A stretch of DNA of 64,000 nt from Ascochyta rabiei (taxonomy: Eukaryota; Ascomycota; Dothideomycetes; Pleosporales; Didymellaceae), in contig NC_082411.1 of assembly GCF_004011695.2 (NCBI RefSeq), positions 1,720,001 through 1,784,000 of the forward strand, read 5' to 3'. How positions within the stretch are numbered: the stretch's first letter is position 1; each line of letters begins with the position of its first letter. Below the pieces are notes generated by a model. The model saw nothing but the letters and a program-made list of their open reading frames with translations. It was not told the origin of the DNA and did not search any database. The position numbers and the translations under genes were made by a program. This document shows, one piece after another, positions 51,680 to 63,903 of the stretch.

Positions 51680-52582
51680 TCAACCGTCCTCGTCATCGAT
51701 TACAAGCTCAGTCAATTTTTCATCTGCTGCCCAGTTGATGCCACTCCCAACAATCATCGCCGAGAGAACACCTTTCAACGTTTTCGCCCTTCTTCTGGAC
51801 TCCTTAAGCTCCTTCTCTGCTGACCTGATCTGTTCACGCAGCCGGGCATCTTCAATGTCTTCCGTTGACTGTGACTTGATAGCTTCCGCCAAAGCAAGCA
51901 TAGTCTTGGACAACGCCCGGTTCTTCTGATTCGCAACCATGTTTGCCTGCTCCGCTGCAACCAAGCCACGTGTGGTGTGGGCAAGCTTCGAAGCTAGACG
52001 ACCATGCACCATAGCGACGGCATCACTTTCAGTGATCAACGGCAGTAGGCGTCTGCTTACTGTCAGGGAAGGCGTATGCAATTTCGGATCGTCACTCACT
52101 TTTCGACAAAGCTAGTCTCTTCCCCTCCATGAACGGCTTTGAGCACAGGATCTGTGACTAGAACGTTGTGGGTGATCCTGTTGCGCATTTCGTACTCTGC
52201 CTTTGCCTCCATAGCCTCGCGCTCGGCGACGATCAGCTGCTCTTGCAGGTCATCATCGGAGAGCGTTGAGACATCAGCCACATGCGCTGCAGTTGTGTTA
52301 GCCATGTAGCAAGCGAGCTGCGCAATAACGGGGCGTGCCTGTTTCTTGTGCCTGCAACAAGCTCTGTTGCAGCTCAAGCTCTTGTAGCTGGTCGTAAAGC
52401 TCGAGGGCTAGCTTCTCGGACGCGGTGAACGAGAACGCGTCGCTGTGGTTTGTTCGCAGCAGATGATCCATGTCTGCTGTGTCTAAGGAAGCACCTGCTG
52501 CGTCCACCATGGCAGTATCATCTTTGTGAACCATGCTGGTCGCAATCCTAAGCGGTCGTATGCTCAAGTGAGCGTCTAGCAT
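51680..52582 (-). CDS. Kinetochore protein CENP-H (Fta3/Mcm16 family)
   Basis: Inner-kinetochore CCAN subunit (CENP-H/I/K module), called Fta3 in fission yeast and Mcm16 in budding yeast. Exons: 52582 to about 52330, 52286-52100 and 52052-51680; about 270 aa. It is mostly coiled coil (EKLALELYDQLQELELQQSLLQ, then LREQIRSAEKELKESRRRAK). The C-terminus LKGVLSAMIVGSGINWAADE followed by KLTELVIDDEDG is the CENP-H signature (GSG-NWA-D--L-ELV). Intron 1 has a clear branch (GCTAAC) and CAG acceptor but no canonical donor: either GTTATT (exon end 52330) or a GC donor GCACGC (exon end 52339) keeps phase. The start could be 52582 or the ATG at 52534 (MVHKDD, A at -3). It is divergent from ATG11 over about 190 bp. 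Confidence 0.85.
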
Positions 52583-52770
52583 GGCACATGTGACTATCCG
52601 TTATCGCGCGTGTGAGCGTGTGAGTGATGTATTGCCGCCGACCGTGCGCCGAATCCCTGCGGCAACCTGCTTGGCATCATTTGTCGCGGTACCATGGTTG
52701 AAGGCAATCTCTCACCTTTCCTCACACACCTGCTGCATGATTTTTGTGAAGCAGCAGGAGGGTTCGCAGA
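52583..52770. promoter_or_regulatory. Short divergent promoter, CENP-H gene / ATG11
   Basis: 188 bp between the two outermost start codons; must serve both directions unless one gene's leader overlaps. No named element seen. Confidence 0.6.
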
Positions 52771-55700
52771 ATGTCGCTGCAGATTGCTGTAGCTCACACG
52801 GGCCAGCGCTTCGACGCCGACCCCGTTGCATTTGGATCTGTCGATGCGCTCAAGCACTGGATCGCAAGAGCCGCGGACATAGCACCGGAGCTCCAGATAT
52901 TACTGACGCCCGCTGGCAAGCATGTCAAGCTGCAGGCGCTTCTTACGGAAAAGGACATCTTCGTATACAACCGCGAGCTTACCAGCGGATCCCAACGCAC
53001 CATCCCCTCCATACCGCCGCCAGACGCCTTCACGCCTGACGAACCCCCGAAATGGCTCGCGAACAATTCCGACTTGAAGTCGTGGCAGTCGCTCTTCCAA
53101 GCCCGCCGCGACTGGGCCTTTGCTGTCCTCGACACGTCACACGCCATGTCCCGCACAGCCTCGCAGCACTTTTCCGAACAGGCCACGATAGAGAAGGGGA
53201 CACAGGTCGCTGTAGGGAACCATGACGCGCACATTCGCGGTCTGGAGCAGAAGTATCGGGCAGCGAAGGAGTGGTTCGACAGCGTAGAGAAGGAGGCAAG
53301 CGACAACCTGCGGCGCCTCGATGCCGACTTTGGACAACTAGGCTCAATACCTGCAAAGCTAGAGTTTGCGCGTTTCCTGGCAAGAGAGCTGCGCTCCCCT
53401 CAGACTGCACAGACATCACGCAAAGTGGCTCCAACCCGCGACGCATCGTTGCAGGACTTTCTTGATGTCGACGCTGTGAAGAAGGCCACAGGCACAAGCA
53501 AGCGCGTGCGAGATTCCTTCGGCAAGCGCATGGCTGGTATGAGTACAAAGTTGGAGAAAATCGGCGCCGAATACAGTGAGCTTCTGAGCGCTGTGGGTCA
53601 AAGCCAGAGCCGGTCACTCATCGACGAGTCGGAGGAGCCTGTGCGCCTATACAACGAAATCGATGCAGTTGCGAAGAAAGTCGAGTCGGACTATGAGCAC
53701 GTCATGGGCCTCGAAAACAACCCCAAGTCGGTGGCTCAGGTCTCAAAGATGGCGTTACTGCACACACGGAATTTCTTGCCTGCGATAACCGAGTACAGCG
53801 TTGAGATGAGTGACCTCGTACGAAGAGCCGTAGAGCAGAAGAACACCGCCATCAGGATCTCGGTGGAGAGTATGCAAGGCATCGCCAACATCGAGTCAGT
53901 CATCTCAGGCCTGAACGCAGAGCTCGAGTCGATCAGCATACCGCAAGAGGGAGTCGCAGCGTTCGAAATGATCTCTCTTGTAGGCCGCCTTCCTTACGTT
54001 TACGGTACCCTACTGGTTGAGGCTGTTCGGAGGCGCGAATGGGCTGAAAGGATACAGAAAGACACATCCTCGCTAGCTGAAGAAATGGCAACTTTCCAAG
54101 AAGAAGAAGAGCGCCGTCGCAAGAAATGGCTTAAGCCAATCGCAGACGTCATCAATGTCGAAGCTGTGCAAGGCGGCGCACTTGGTTTTGAGATGAACGT
54201 ACAACCTGAGAAGAACATTTGGCCTGAGGTTGCGAGGGACGATCTGAAGCAATATCTGCAGATCTTGCAGGGCCTGGAAGGGCAGAGCTCTGAAGCTGAA
54301 GCGCTCAGTCAGGCTATGAAGGACCTTGAACGTCCGACCAAACAGCAGGTCAAGCGAGCGAAAAACTTCAAAATGGGCAGCGTTCACGAGCCTGCGTTTG
54401 GCAAAGGATCACAGCTCATGGTACGAGGCGACGACGAGTTGCGTGTACTGAGGGAAGCGAACGCAAAACTTGACGACGAACTTAAGGGTACCAAGAGCCG
54501 TGTGCGACGTCTCGAAGATCTACTGCATCGCTCGAACCACAACAGCAGACTCTCAATAGGTGGAGCTGCAGCGCCACCGCCCGGTTACCAAAGTCCAGGA
54601 GATCCGTCAACGCCTACTATCGAAACAGCTTCCCCCAAGCCCTATGGTGAGTTTTCCCGACGGTCTTCCATATCATCCCGGCGTTTGTCTGCTCAGGGCG
54701 ATGTAGACAAGCGGCGCATTGTTCGACTTGAACAGCAGCTCACTACTGAGAAAGAAGTTCGAACCAAGATGGAGAAAGAAGCACAAGCCCAGAGGGACGC
54801 TGAGGCCGAACTACGGCGCCAGATAGAGGAAGCCGTTTCCGCCAAGGAGGAAGCTGTATCCACCAAAGAGAACCTCATGGAAAACATGAAAGCCCAGCAA
54901 AAAGAGTTTGGTGATGAGCGACGGTCGCTTGAGGAGGAGATTCAAGCCTACAAGAGCAAGATTGAAGAAGCTGAAGACGAGCTGGACCGCATCCTTGGAA
55001 GCCGCGACAATGCACGGAGCGAGATCGATGCTAGAGTGCATGAGCTGACCTCTGAGCTCGAAAAGGCTCGCAGTGAGGCTGCTGAGCAGAAGGCCCAGAC
55101 AGCACAGCAGCTTATCGATCTTCAAGCCAGGTTGGATGGTCACGAGACAGCTCGAACAGATCAGCTCGAAACCCTCAAGACAGTGTTCGGCTATCTTGCA
55201 CCGAGCACCGCCATGCCGCAGGATTATATTACGCTGATAGCACAACTCGAAAATCTCGCCAGTCGCTCTTTCAACCACCAAAAAGAGCTGGAAGAAGCAG
55301 TCGCCATAGCCAAGTCAGAGAACGAGAATATCCGTACTAGGGCGCAGGAGCAAGAACAGACCTTCAATGCTCAAAACAGCCAGCATGAGCAAGATCTCGC
55401 ATCTGCCCATGAGCACCTCGAAACGGAAAAAGCGAAAGCCGCCTCGATAAGTGCCGAGCTTACCGAAGAACGCGGCCATCTCCATGATTTGCGTGCGAAA
55501 TTCGCAGAAGGTGAGACTGGCTCAGAAGCTTTGCGCAAGCGGGTCGAAGAAGAAGAATCAAAAGTTGGACGTCTGCAAGTTGCACTAGCAGAACAAAACT
55601 CGCACTCGAACAGTCTTGATGTCGAGATCATGCGACTCGGCAAGAAGCTGCTAAAGTATGAGGAGTTTGATTCGTCTCGTAGCCAACAACGCCTGGGTCG

Positions 55701-57182
55701 TGCCAGGGAGCTCAGTCAACGCCTCTACACTCAGCATGAGCGTCTTGTGCGCTTACTTGAGGCTCTTGGCTTCATCATCACTCATGAGAGCGGTGAGATG
55801 GTCCTTCAACGTGCTTCCAAACTGGGCAACAGTGCCGTCATGACTGGCACTACTGGGGATCTTGGCCGCAGCACAACAGCCGCTTCGCCTACGCCTCTTA
55901 AGCGTTTTCTCGAAGACAACGGCGACCTTTCATTCTTGCAGTGGACTGAGTCGACTAGTGCAGAGGAAGAGGACCAACGCTACAAGGAGCTTGTCGGCAA
56001 GCTAGATCTCTTTAATATGGAGACGTTCGGCGAGGCTGTCGCTAAGCGCATGCGGGACATGGAGCACACAGCCAGGAAGTGGCAGAAGGAAGCACGCGCC
56101 TACCGGGACAAGTCCCACCGCTTCCAGGCCGACAGTCACGAGAAGATTGCATATCGTTCTTTCAAAGAAGGGGACCTCGCACTCTTCTTACCTACCCGCA
56201 ACAACGCACATCGCCCATGGGCAGCTTTCAACGTCGGCGCACCCCACTTCTTCCTTCGCGAACAGGACTCACACCGATTACATGGCAAGGAGTGGCTAGT
56301 CGCTCGCATCTCAAAAGTGGAAGAGCGCATTGTAGACCTTTCTAAGACATTAGACGGACCACGAGCCTCGCTCGACGGACGCTCCATCGCATCGAGCAAC
56401 GCAGTATCCATAGAAGACGACAACCCCTTCGAGCTCTCAGATGGGCTACGTTGGTACCTCCTTGACGCAACCGAAGAGAAGCCCATGGCGCCGGGCACAC
56501 CGGGCATCAAAAGTGCGACAACCGTGACCAGCAGTCTTGTAACCGGCCAAGCAGAGATGCAACGCACGAAGAAAAAGTCTTCCACGGACCCAGCCATCCA
56601 GCTCGGCAAGTCTCTTGACAGCCGTCGCAGCAGCGGCACTAGTAAGAAGAGTGTACCTTTTGTTGGCGCTCGACCCACAGCTGAGCGAGTCCCGTCCTCT
56701 GAAGCTATCGAAAGCGGACAGAACTCGAACGCAGCCACTCGTGGCGCCAGCCCGTCAGCGACCCATGGGCCATCCCATCTGCGCGAGACATCAACAAATA
56801 CTGCTGGTACAGAGGGGGAGCAGAATGGTGTAAACGTGCGGCAAGACCAGCTCTGGGGACCTTAGTTTTGCTGATGTGGTAAATCTAAGCTCCCCTCGTG
56901 TACTGACTTGATGCTGACTTGAATCAGGATATACCGCAAGCTCGACAGCAGCGCCCTGAACACATTCCCATCCCCGGTTCGTCCAATGTAATGAGTAGCA
57001 GTGCCGCAATGCGACTATCGAATATCTCGCCTACTAAACAACGAGCTGGGAGTCAGCAAGATCTGAGAGTCGGCAGCCCGGCGACAAGCCCTATGCGGCA
57101 GCCGTCTGGTACAAGGAGGGGGAGTATATGGGATAGCTTCTTCCAGTATGATATCACGTACCAGGGTGGGAAGAAGAAATAG
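52771..57182 (+). CDS. ATG11: Autophagy-related protein 11 (selective autophagy scaffold)
   Basis: Scaffold that connects cargo receptors with the Atg1 kinase in selective autophagy (Cvt, pexophagy, mitophagy). Exon 1 52771-56829 and, if spliced, exon 2 56928-57182 give 1437 aa; unspliced, the frame stops at 56865 (1364 aa). The N-terminus MSLQIAVAHTGQRF, then FGSVDALKHWIA and ILLTPAGKHVKLQ, is the ubiquitin-like start of Atg11. Long coiled coils fill about 600-960 (EKEVRTKMEKEAQAQRDAEA and similar). The Atg11 C-terminal domain is clear: YRSFKEGDLALFLPTRN, RPWAAFNVGAPHFFL, EWLVARISKVEE and NPFELSDGLRWYLLDA. The downstream exon would end GSIWDSFFQYDITYQGGKKK, which resembles a conserved tail; donor GTAAAC, acceptor TCAG, both phase 0. 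The body is certain, the 3' exon moderately so. Confidence 0.93.
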
Positions 57183-60100
57183 TCACATGGCGTATGGTGT
57201 ACAAAACATGGTCTACTACGTCACAAGATCATGCACATAGCATTGACGATTCGGTGGCAAATGAGACATTACGTGTGCGCACTACAGCAATGGAGGTGAA
57301 GTGCTGCGCTCATCTCGGAAGTACAGTTGTGTTTGATCTTTCCTTTCCGCTGGTGCTGCGTTGAACCGCCATACCAAGTGTCAGGCTCCTTCCACGTCTC
57401 CCTGGAGATGTCGAAGCTTCTGCAGTCCACCCAAAGTACCGCTAGCCCGAAAGACTCGTGACAGGACTGTATCTTCTAGCAACAACAACCTCGCTGAAGT
57501 ACGCAAGACGCTTCCCAGCAATACAAACTGAGGCGACGTGAGAGACGCAGCGCACTACGGTGCAGAACCTACTCATCCGTTTGAACTTGTAACATTTTGC
57601 TGTCGCTATGGCTGACGACGTGGCCCAAAGGCTCAGTTTTGTTTTAGCAACACAAAGTACGAGTGGATTGATGGCAGTATGCTGGTTCATCTGTCAAACA
57701 AAGTCCCCTCGATTCCGCGCGTGTGTCTTGAAAAGACTCCACCACAGCTAGACCTCAGCACGAAGAATTCGTAGAAGACACTGCATCCATATTGTCACAC
57801 TGCTCTTACGATGAGCTGTCCTCTGACGATGCCATGTCACAGCAATCGCATCGAATAGAACGGCGACAAGGAAAGACTTGGAGAGCGCTGGACTGAATGG
57901 GAGATGACGGCATGTGTACCAGACCGAGTACGCACTGCACTTCTGTGGCTGCGAGAGGCACACACGTCGTCAACTGCAATTCAGATCACGACGCTGCAGA
58001 GCATCTCGATGAACCACCAAGAGCTCACTCTGGGACTTCCGAGAGGAGCAGCGCTACAGCACAATTTGCCAGTGAGTGCCAGCCCCCTTTTCTCAGCATT
58101 TAGATGCGTAACGCCAAAGTTCAGGGCTCGACCGCATCTGAACATCTAGGAATGAAACATTTTCCTTGTATGCACTCATGAAGCCGAAAAGAAAGGGAGA
58201 AGGACTACGTGAAGAGCGAGACCTGTCGCGAGAGAGTTTCAGCTGTTCTCTGCAACCATGCCAGCTACTTCGAAAGAGAAGCTTGTCCGACCGACTTTGC
58301 GTTGACAACCTTACCATTTCCGAGTATGGGTATGCGGCTCTAAGCATGCGATTATTTCGCCTCTCAGGATCCAGGCCTGTGAAGACGCAGACAACAGGGC
58401 CTTATCCAGTGTTGCATTTAGCTGGCGCGTAGGCAGCAGTATCACAGCTGTGTTGTATATACACAGGGAATTGTAGTTTTGGGTGGATGGCGAGGGTGAA
58501 CCCCTTCCAGCTCACACCACCACCACCAAACAAGACCCAGACTCAGTGCGACTCCAAGCGCACAGATGTTGACGTCACCAAACCTTGCACGTTCCCTCCT
58601 CTCGGCGATCTCTCGCACATCGCCTACCTCAGGCAAACAAGCTCGAAAGACGTCGAGCTGGATGCAGAGCGACGCAAAGCTTGTGTTTCTCCATCCCAAC
58701 TCAAAGGCCACGCTGATCTTGGTCGCCGGTGTCTGGAGCGCGTTGATCGACAAGATGGTAGTTCGCCATGTACCGATCGGCGTTCCCACAGTTGATCCAT
58801 GTCTCACGAGACAAGAGCCCACAAGCCTTGTTCTTAAACCTTGGTGAAGCTTGGTGCTTGTCGTTGTCAAGGTGCTAGCTCTAAACACTGCTGATCGCCA
58901 ATTCACCGGCACCTGCCACTAAGCTTTCACCTAGGATTTGCAAGAGAAAGCTTGACGGTACAGACATTCCCCATCTCCATCGCCTAGCAGCGCACGCATT
59001 CCGCCCGAGTCGCTGGGCCACACGAGGTTCCGCGACGTGATGTGACGCGACGTGACGCGACGTGACGTGACGTGGCTGTGCTCCCAACCTACCTACATCG
59101 TCGCACTGTCGTGCTTGGAAATCGCCGTGCTCGGGAGCGACGCATTGCGCATCGCCCTTTGCGCCAGCACGCCGGTTCAGTGCGTCGCCGAGGGGACACG
59201 CGAGGGACAAGCTTAGGGAGAGGGGGGGCTTGGTGTGCTTGTTTGGACTGCGATTTGGTTTGGTTCAAGGAATGGGACCGAGGCACAAATGTGCGGTGTG
59301 CCAGATTGAGCAAGTGTGACGGGTGCTGCCTTCACGTATACCTACACCGTTTGCCAATATGGTATCATGATGTGCATGTTGCAGATTCCCCGTTCAGCGT
59401 GAGTGACGACTTGCCGAATGGTCTGCCTCGAAACCGGCAGTGCACGCGAGGCCACGTGATGCTGTCTTTCATACCGACTGGCTGCTGCTGGTGAGAATTC
59501 ATATCCGGAGCGGAGCGGAACGCGTGCCGGCATGGCTTGGCGAAGATAAAGCATGCAGGTAGCTGCATCACAAGGTGGAACTAGTCGCTGTGAGTGGATC
59601 GAGATTAATAGGCGATAAGTCGAGAACAGAGAGGCGGTGTGACATGGTGCGATGGGGGAGGGGCATCTGGACACTGTGCAGAACAGCGGTAATGGAGTGG
59701 ATGGAGAAAATGTTTTTGCAAGGGAGTAGTGGAGTGTAGTGGAAAAAAACGTATTGCTATGGATATTCGAGGCGTGCTGACTTTTGCGCACTGACAAGGG
59801 TGCTGGGCCCCGTGGTCATAGCATGGTAGCAATGCTCAGTTCGTACAGCAAGCGCCTGTGCACAACAAGGCCGCAAACCCCCTTGATACAGAAAGCTTGC
59901 AATAACAGACCTGTTGCAGCCCAACCACGCCCGTGCGTATCCCTGGAGAACGCCGTAAGAACCGCTCAAGCGTACTTCTAAATCAAGAACGGAAACGTCA
60001 ACCCTACAACGTGCGGTTGTAAGCAGGTCGCCCTTGCCTAGGAGGCCCAGTGTGACTCTGACTGCGACTGTCGCCCTTGATCTTTTGCGAAAACGCCGAA

Positions 60101-60521
60101 ATGGGTAAGCTAGAGCATGCGATATGACATGCGTGAGCCAAACAAGGTGGGTATCTGAAGATGGGCGCGAAAAAGCAAAGGTAAGGATGCACGTCGCGCT
60201 AGGCAACGACGAGCGTAGTAAAACAGGGTGGAAGTGGAGAATGCCGCTGCGCTGAAGAATGGTGTGATGTGAGCTGAGAAGTGTCGATATCGACGATGCT
60301 TTCGTGATGCTGATGTCTCACGAGACCAGACCGAACTCTGAACGTTCGTTTTCGTTTGCAAACCCGCGGAGCCTGGCTGCCGGAGCCGCTAGGTTCGGCA
60401 GCGGAAACGGTCTAGGCCCGCAATGATGCTAAGTCTCCATGTCAACCATACGACCAAGGCTGGGCGCAGGCTGTGCATCGAGCATGACGCGGTTGGAAGT
60501 GCTTGAACGTGCAGTGACTGT
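57183..60521. other. Intergenic, 3.3 kb
   Basis: Between the 3' ends of ATG11 and the Cys-rich gene. It contains a GTGACGCGAC-type repeat at about 59032-59074. An open frame at 58442-58912 (minus) has a hydrophobic patch but no recognisable family. No gene called. Confidence 0.4.
59032..59074. repeat. GACGTGA/GACGCGA degenerate repeat
   Basis: Overlapping CGACGTGA and CGACGCGA units, several with a TGACGT core. Intergenic, about 40 bp. Confidence 0.75.
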
Positions 60522-61124
60522 TCACTTGAACATGGAGAAGCGCTTGGTCTTGCGACCGATGCGCGACAGCATGCTGACTCTGTAGGGCTCGTTGGACATG
60601 GATTGGTGCCGCAGACTTGCCTGGTCGCTGCTCGATGTGTCGCTGGAGCCTTCGGCAGAGTTCTCGTCTTCCGCTTCTCGAACTGACCTGGGGAACGGAG
60701 AGACCGGGGAGCCCTCAGATGGGAAGAAGTACGAGTCGAGTCTTGCGTTCATGGCGCGGTTCTTCTCCGAGGCTGCTGTGACAATGCTGCTCTTGCTTCC
60801 GATACTCGTAACACTGTCGCTCCTGGATGTGATCAGCTGCAGGCGTTCGTCGCGACGAGCAGCGTGCAGACTCGTCGAGTGTGTGCGTGCAAGGCCAGAG
60901 AGAGAGCCCACAGGCGGAGCTGGGCCGTCGCCAATGAGCTTGTACTCGGAGCTGGTGGCATGACCTTGGCAGTAAGGGCAGTGGTCGACCTTGACTTCCC
61001 AGCCAGAGATGCCCAGCTTCTTGCTGCAAGTGGCCAGGTCTGTGGAGGGAGCACACGGTCGGACGAGATGATACCAGCGATGCTGGCAAGTCTGGTTGGT
61101 GACGCAAAGTTCGGTAACACACAT
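60522..61124 (-). CDS. Fungal-specific Cys/His-containing hypothetical protein
   Basis: Single exon of 200 aa from the ATG at 61124; an in-frame ATG at 61241 would add 39 residues, but the MCVTELCV start with Cys pairs looks like the natural beginning. The N-terminal 65 residues carry regularly spaced Cys/His (CVTNQTCQHRWYHL, RPCAPSTDLATC, VDHCPYCQGH), suggesting a small metal-binding fold. The remainder is Ser-rich and basic (TSRSDSVTSIGSKSS, EKNRAMNARLDSYFF) and ends in RIGRKTKRFSMFK. I recognise the layout as a recurrent Pleosporales hypothetical protein but know no function. It is isolated, with over 2.8 kb gene-free on both sides. Confidence 0.75.
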   Translation of the reverse strand: MCVTELCVTNQTCQHRWYHLVRPCAPSTDLATCSKKLGISGWEVKVDHCPYCQGHATSSEYKLIGDGPAPPVGSLSGLARTHSTSLHAARRDERLQLITSRSDSVTSIGSKSSIVTAASEKNRAMNARLDSYFFPSEGSPVSPFPRSVREAEDENSAEGSSDTSSSDQASLRHQSMSNEPYRVSMLSRIGRKTKRFSMFK

Positions 61125-62814
61125 GATGATGTTTTCCAGTGATGTCGAGGTAGCTAGGTTTGGGAGGAGTTGGTCCTTGAAATAGAGGCGACGTCGTTCT
61201 ATGAGCGATTTGTGGTTGAGCGATTTGATGGTGGTTGTCACGAGACGGAGGCCAAGTGGTGGCGATCTGGGGCAGACTAGTTGCTAGTCTTTACAGCCAC
61301 ACTGGAGTATGAGCGGGGTGATGGTCGAACACAGTGAACCAGAGTTGGGATGGGCAAGTTGCGTCAGTTGGTAGCAGGCGGCAGGATAGCACTTATGAAT
61401 GCAGGACCTTGCTCGGTGTGTGTTTGCGGTATGCCAAGGGATGGGAGCTGATAGGCTGGCACTGCAAGTGGAAGGGCCCTTGCCTGTGACGGAGAGTGGA
61501 GAGTGGAGAAGTGCTGTAGCGCGACAGCGAGAAACACGGACCAAGGTGACTCGGTGAAATAGAGTTCCTTTGAAAACGGCGGAGGGCGGAAGCTGGTGGA
61601 GGATGACGATTGGTGATGGCTGTGGGCGACTTGGTACTGGCAGGCTTACACGACAACGATGATGATGATGATGAAGGTGCAGAAGAACAGACGCAGCAGG
61701 TGGTCAGCCTTATGTGGTGTGAGGGCGCTGGAATCGTGTGACGAGGAGTCGTGCGCTGGACGGACGGTGGTTGCACAGCAGGCAGTCTGTATTTAATGCA
61801 TCGTGGCGCTGGGCTGCAAAGGAAGCGTCGGCGGCGTGCTTGAGTCCTGACTGACATGGGGAGCACGTCTAGCGCGAGCGGGGAGGAGATTGGCAGTCTC
61901 TAACAGCGACGCGTGCCATGACTTGACTAAACGCAACGCCCAACCCGGGTTAGACGTGCTCTCTTCCATCAGCATCCCCGTCGCGGCGCCGGGACGATGC
62001 ACACGGAGAGTCAAGCTAACGGCGCGCCAGGAGGTTGGTGACAAGCAGTGACAAGCCCCTGAGCAGATCCGTGCCAGTCGTCTGGGACGCGTATCCATCT
62101 TCACGCAGCTCAGCTTCGCAAACAAAACATCCACGTCTCACCGCTCCTGGATCGCCTCTTGTTCTGTTCGTGATGGTGAGCTCGGGCGCCCCTTTGACGA
62201 ACGAACGTGGTGCAGCTCATTGGCGGTGGCCGCTTGTCTCGGGCGACGCCGCCATGCCGTGTCCTTTCATCGGCGCCCTGTGCAACTATCTTCCTCTTCC
62301 TGACACGGCGGCGGACGCTCTGACGACTGAAGAGAGTTGCAATCTGCGTACAGCCAGGGTTGCCTTCTGCCACCCGAGCCGGACAGGGCGACTGGTGCCG
62401 GGGATCGTCCCCACGCACCCGAGGCGCCAACGTGACTCGAGGACACGGTGCGAACAGCTGCGCCTCTGTGAGGGGTGGAAGGCAGCTAGAAAGTAATGCC
62501 GAACCTTCCATCAACGTGTTTCGACGCTCAGACGCTGCCGTCTTCCAACTTCTGCCTGAACAACGTGGTCAATACCAGGCTGCATATACCAATTTCGGTA
62601 GCGAGAGAGCTGTCGGCATACCGAAGGATTGCGCGCGGGAGAACCATGCTGATCTTTCGACTGGCTTGGAAGCGTTTCAGGCTTGGAAATGGCGGTGCAC
62701 ATTCGGATGAAGTCATTGTCTTGGGGGCCGACTGCACACCTTCCCTCTCGACACCAATCCGTGTCTATCACAGGATTCGTCCGCCGGATACTGCGACTGT
62801 CTCTCAGGGGCGAT

Positions 62815-62870
62815 CGTTCATCTGCGAACGTTCATCTGCGAACGTTCATCTGCGAGCGTTCACCTGCGAA
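62815..62870. repeat. 14-bp tandem repeat, four copies
   Basis: CGTTCATCTGCGAA twice, then CGTTCATCTGCGAG and CGTTCACCTGCGAA. Copies differ by single transitions. Confidence 0.9.
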
Positions 62871-63110
62871 CAGTACTCCTGAACACCCTGGACGTGCACG
62901 CCCCAGCGTTGCAGCCCAAACTGCCGTTTGATAAACCAACACCTTAATCTAACTTGAACTTACGACACGGCCTTTTGCGACACCGTCTTCTGCGACACAG
63001 ACGTCACGAATCGCACCCTCGCCAAAGACGTCGGTGCTTCATTCGGCGCTTGGTAAGACCGTGTGTGCAATCATGCATGCACCTCCGAGCCCATCCTATC
63101 ATCACTCTCA

Positions 63111-63137
63111 GCGGACAATAGCGGACAATAGCGGACT
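63111..63137. repeat. GCGGACAATA decamer repeat
   Basis: Two perfect copies and a partial third (GCGGACTA). Confidence 0.85.
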
Positions 63138-63903
63138 AAAACAGTGCGCACTAGACACGACACGACGTAAACCACGACTACACGTTTGCTATCCATAGTC
63201 ACTCTGGTTGCAAGTCACTGTGGTTGCACATCACCCGAGCATCAGCTGGCAGCGGGCTCATCCTCACCCTACCGCGACCCTTCAAACACCGTGACAACGA
63301 CATGTTCATGCGCGAGTAGGTGCACGACATGAGCATGGCTCGCCCACCCATGCAGCGCATATCGACAAAGCTGCACAGCCTCAACGCCATCATGCAATGC
63401 GCACGCTAACCTCATTCCCTCCGCTGCCGCCAAGCAACATCGCCAAGGCCCGCCAAGCAGCCAAAGAGCTTCACCCCGCAATCACATTACTATCCCTCAT
63501 GGCCATGCTATCGCTATCGTCACGCGGGCAGCTCCCGCATTCGCCGGCACGAGAACGCAAGCGGAGTCACGCAGCGAGTCCGGCCTGGATAGCGCATTCC
63601 CAGCGCGCCCAGCTGTGTACAACGCCTCCGCTAGGCCCGATGCCACGGTCAGCACACCCTCCCACTGCATGTTGCAGCTTGCCGTTCAGCGCTCGGTGAT
63701 TTAGGGCTCGGGAAGGGGGTGGGGGTGCCCATGTGCTAGACACGTTGTCGTGCGTGTGAAGCTAGCTAGATAGCTGACAAGTGTATTTGCTGTATCACGT
63801 CACATTGTATGTGGCTTGAATTGATTTGAGATGATTTCTTACCATGACTTGATTTAACATGACTTTAGTTGATTGACTTGATGTGACTTGACACTACATG
63901 CTG

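Noticed and set aside
58442..58912. 156-aa minus-strand frame with a hydrophobic patch
   Set aside because: No recognised family, no splice partner, and an overlapping frame of similar length on the other strand.
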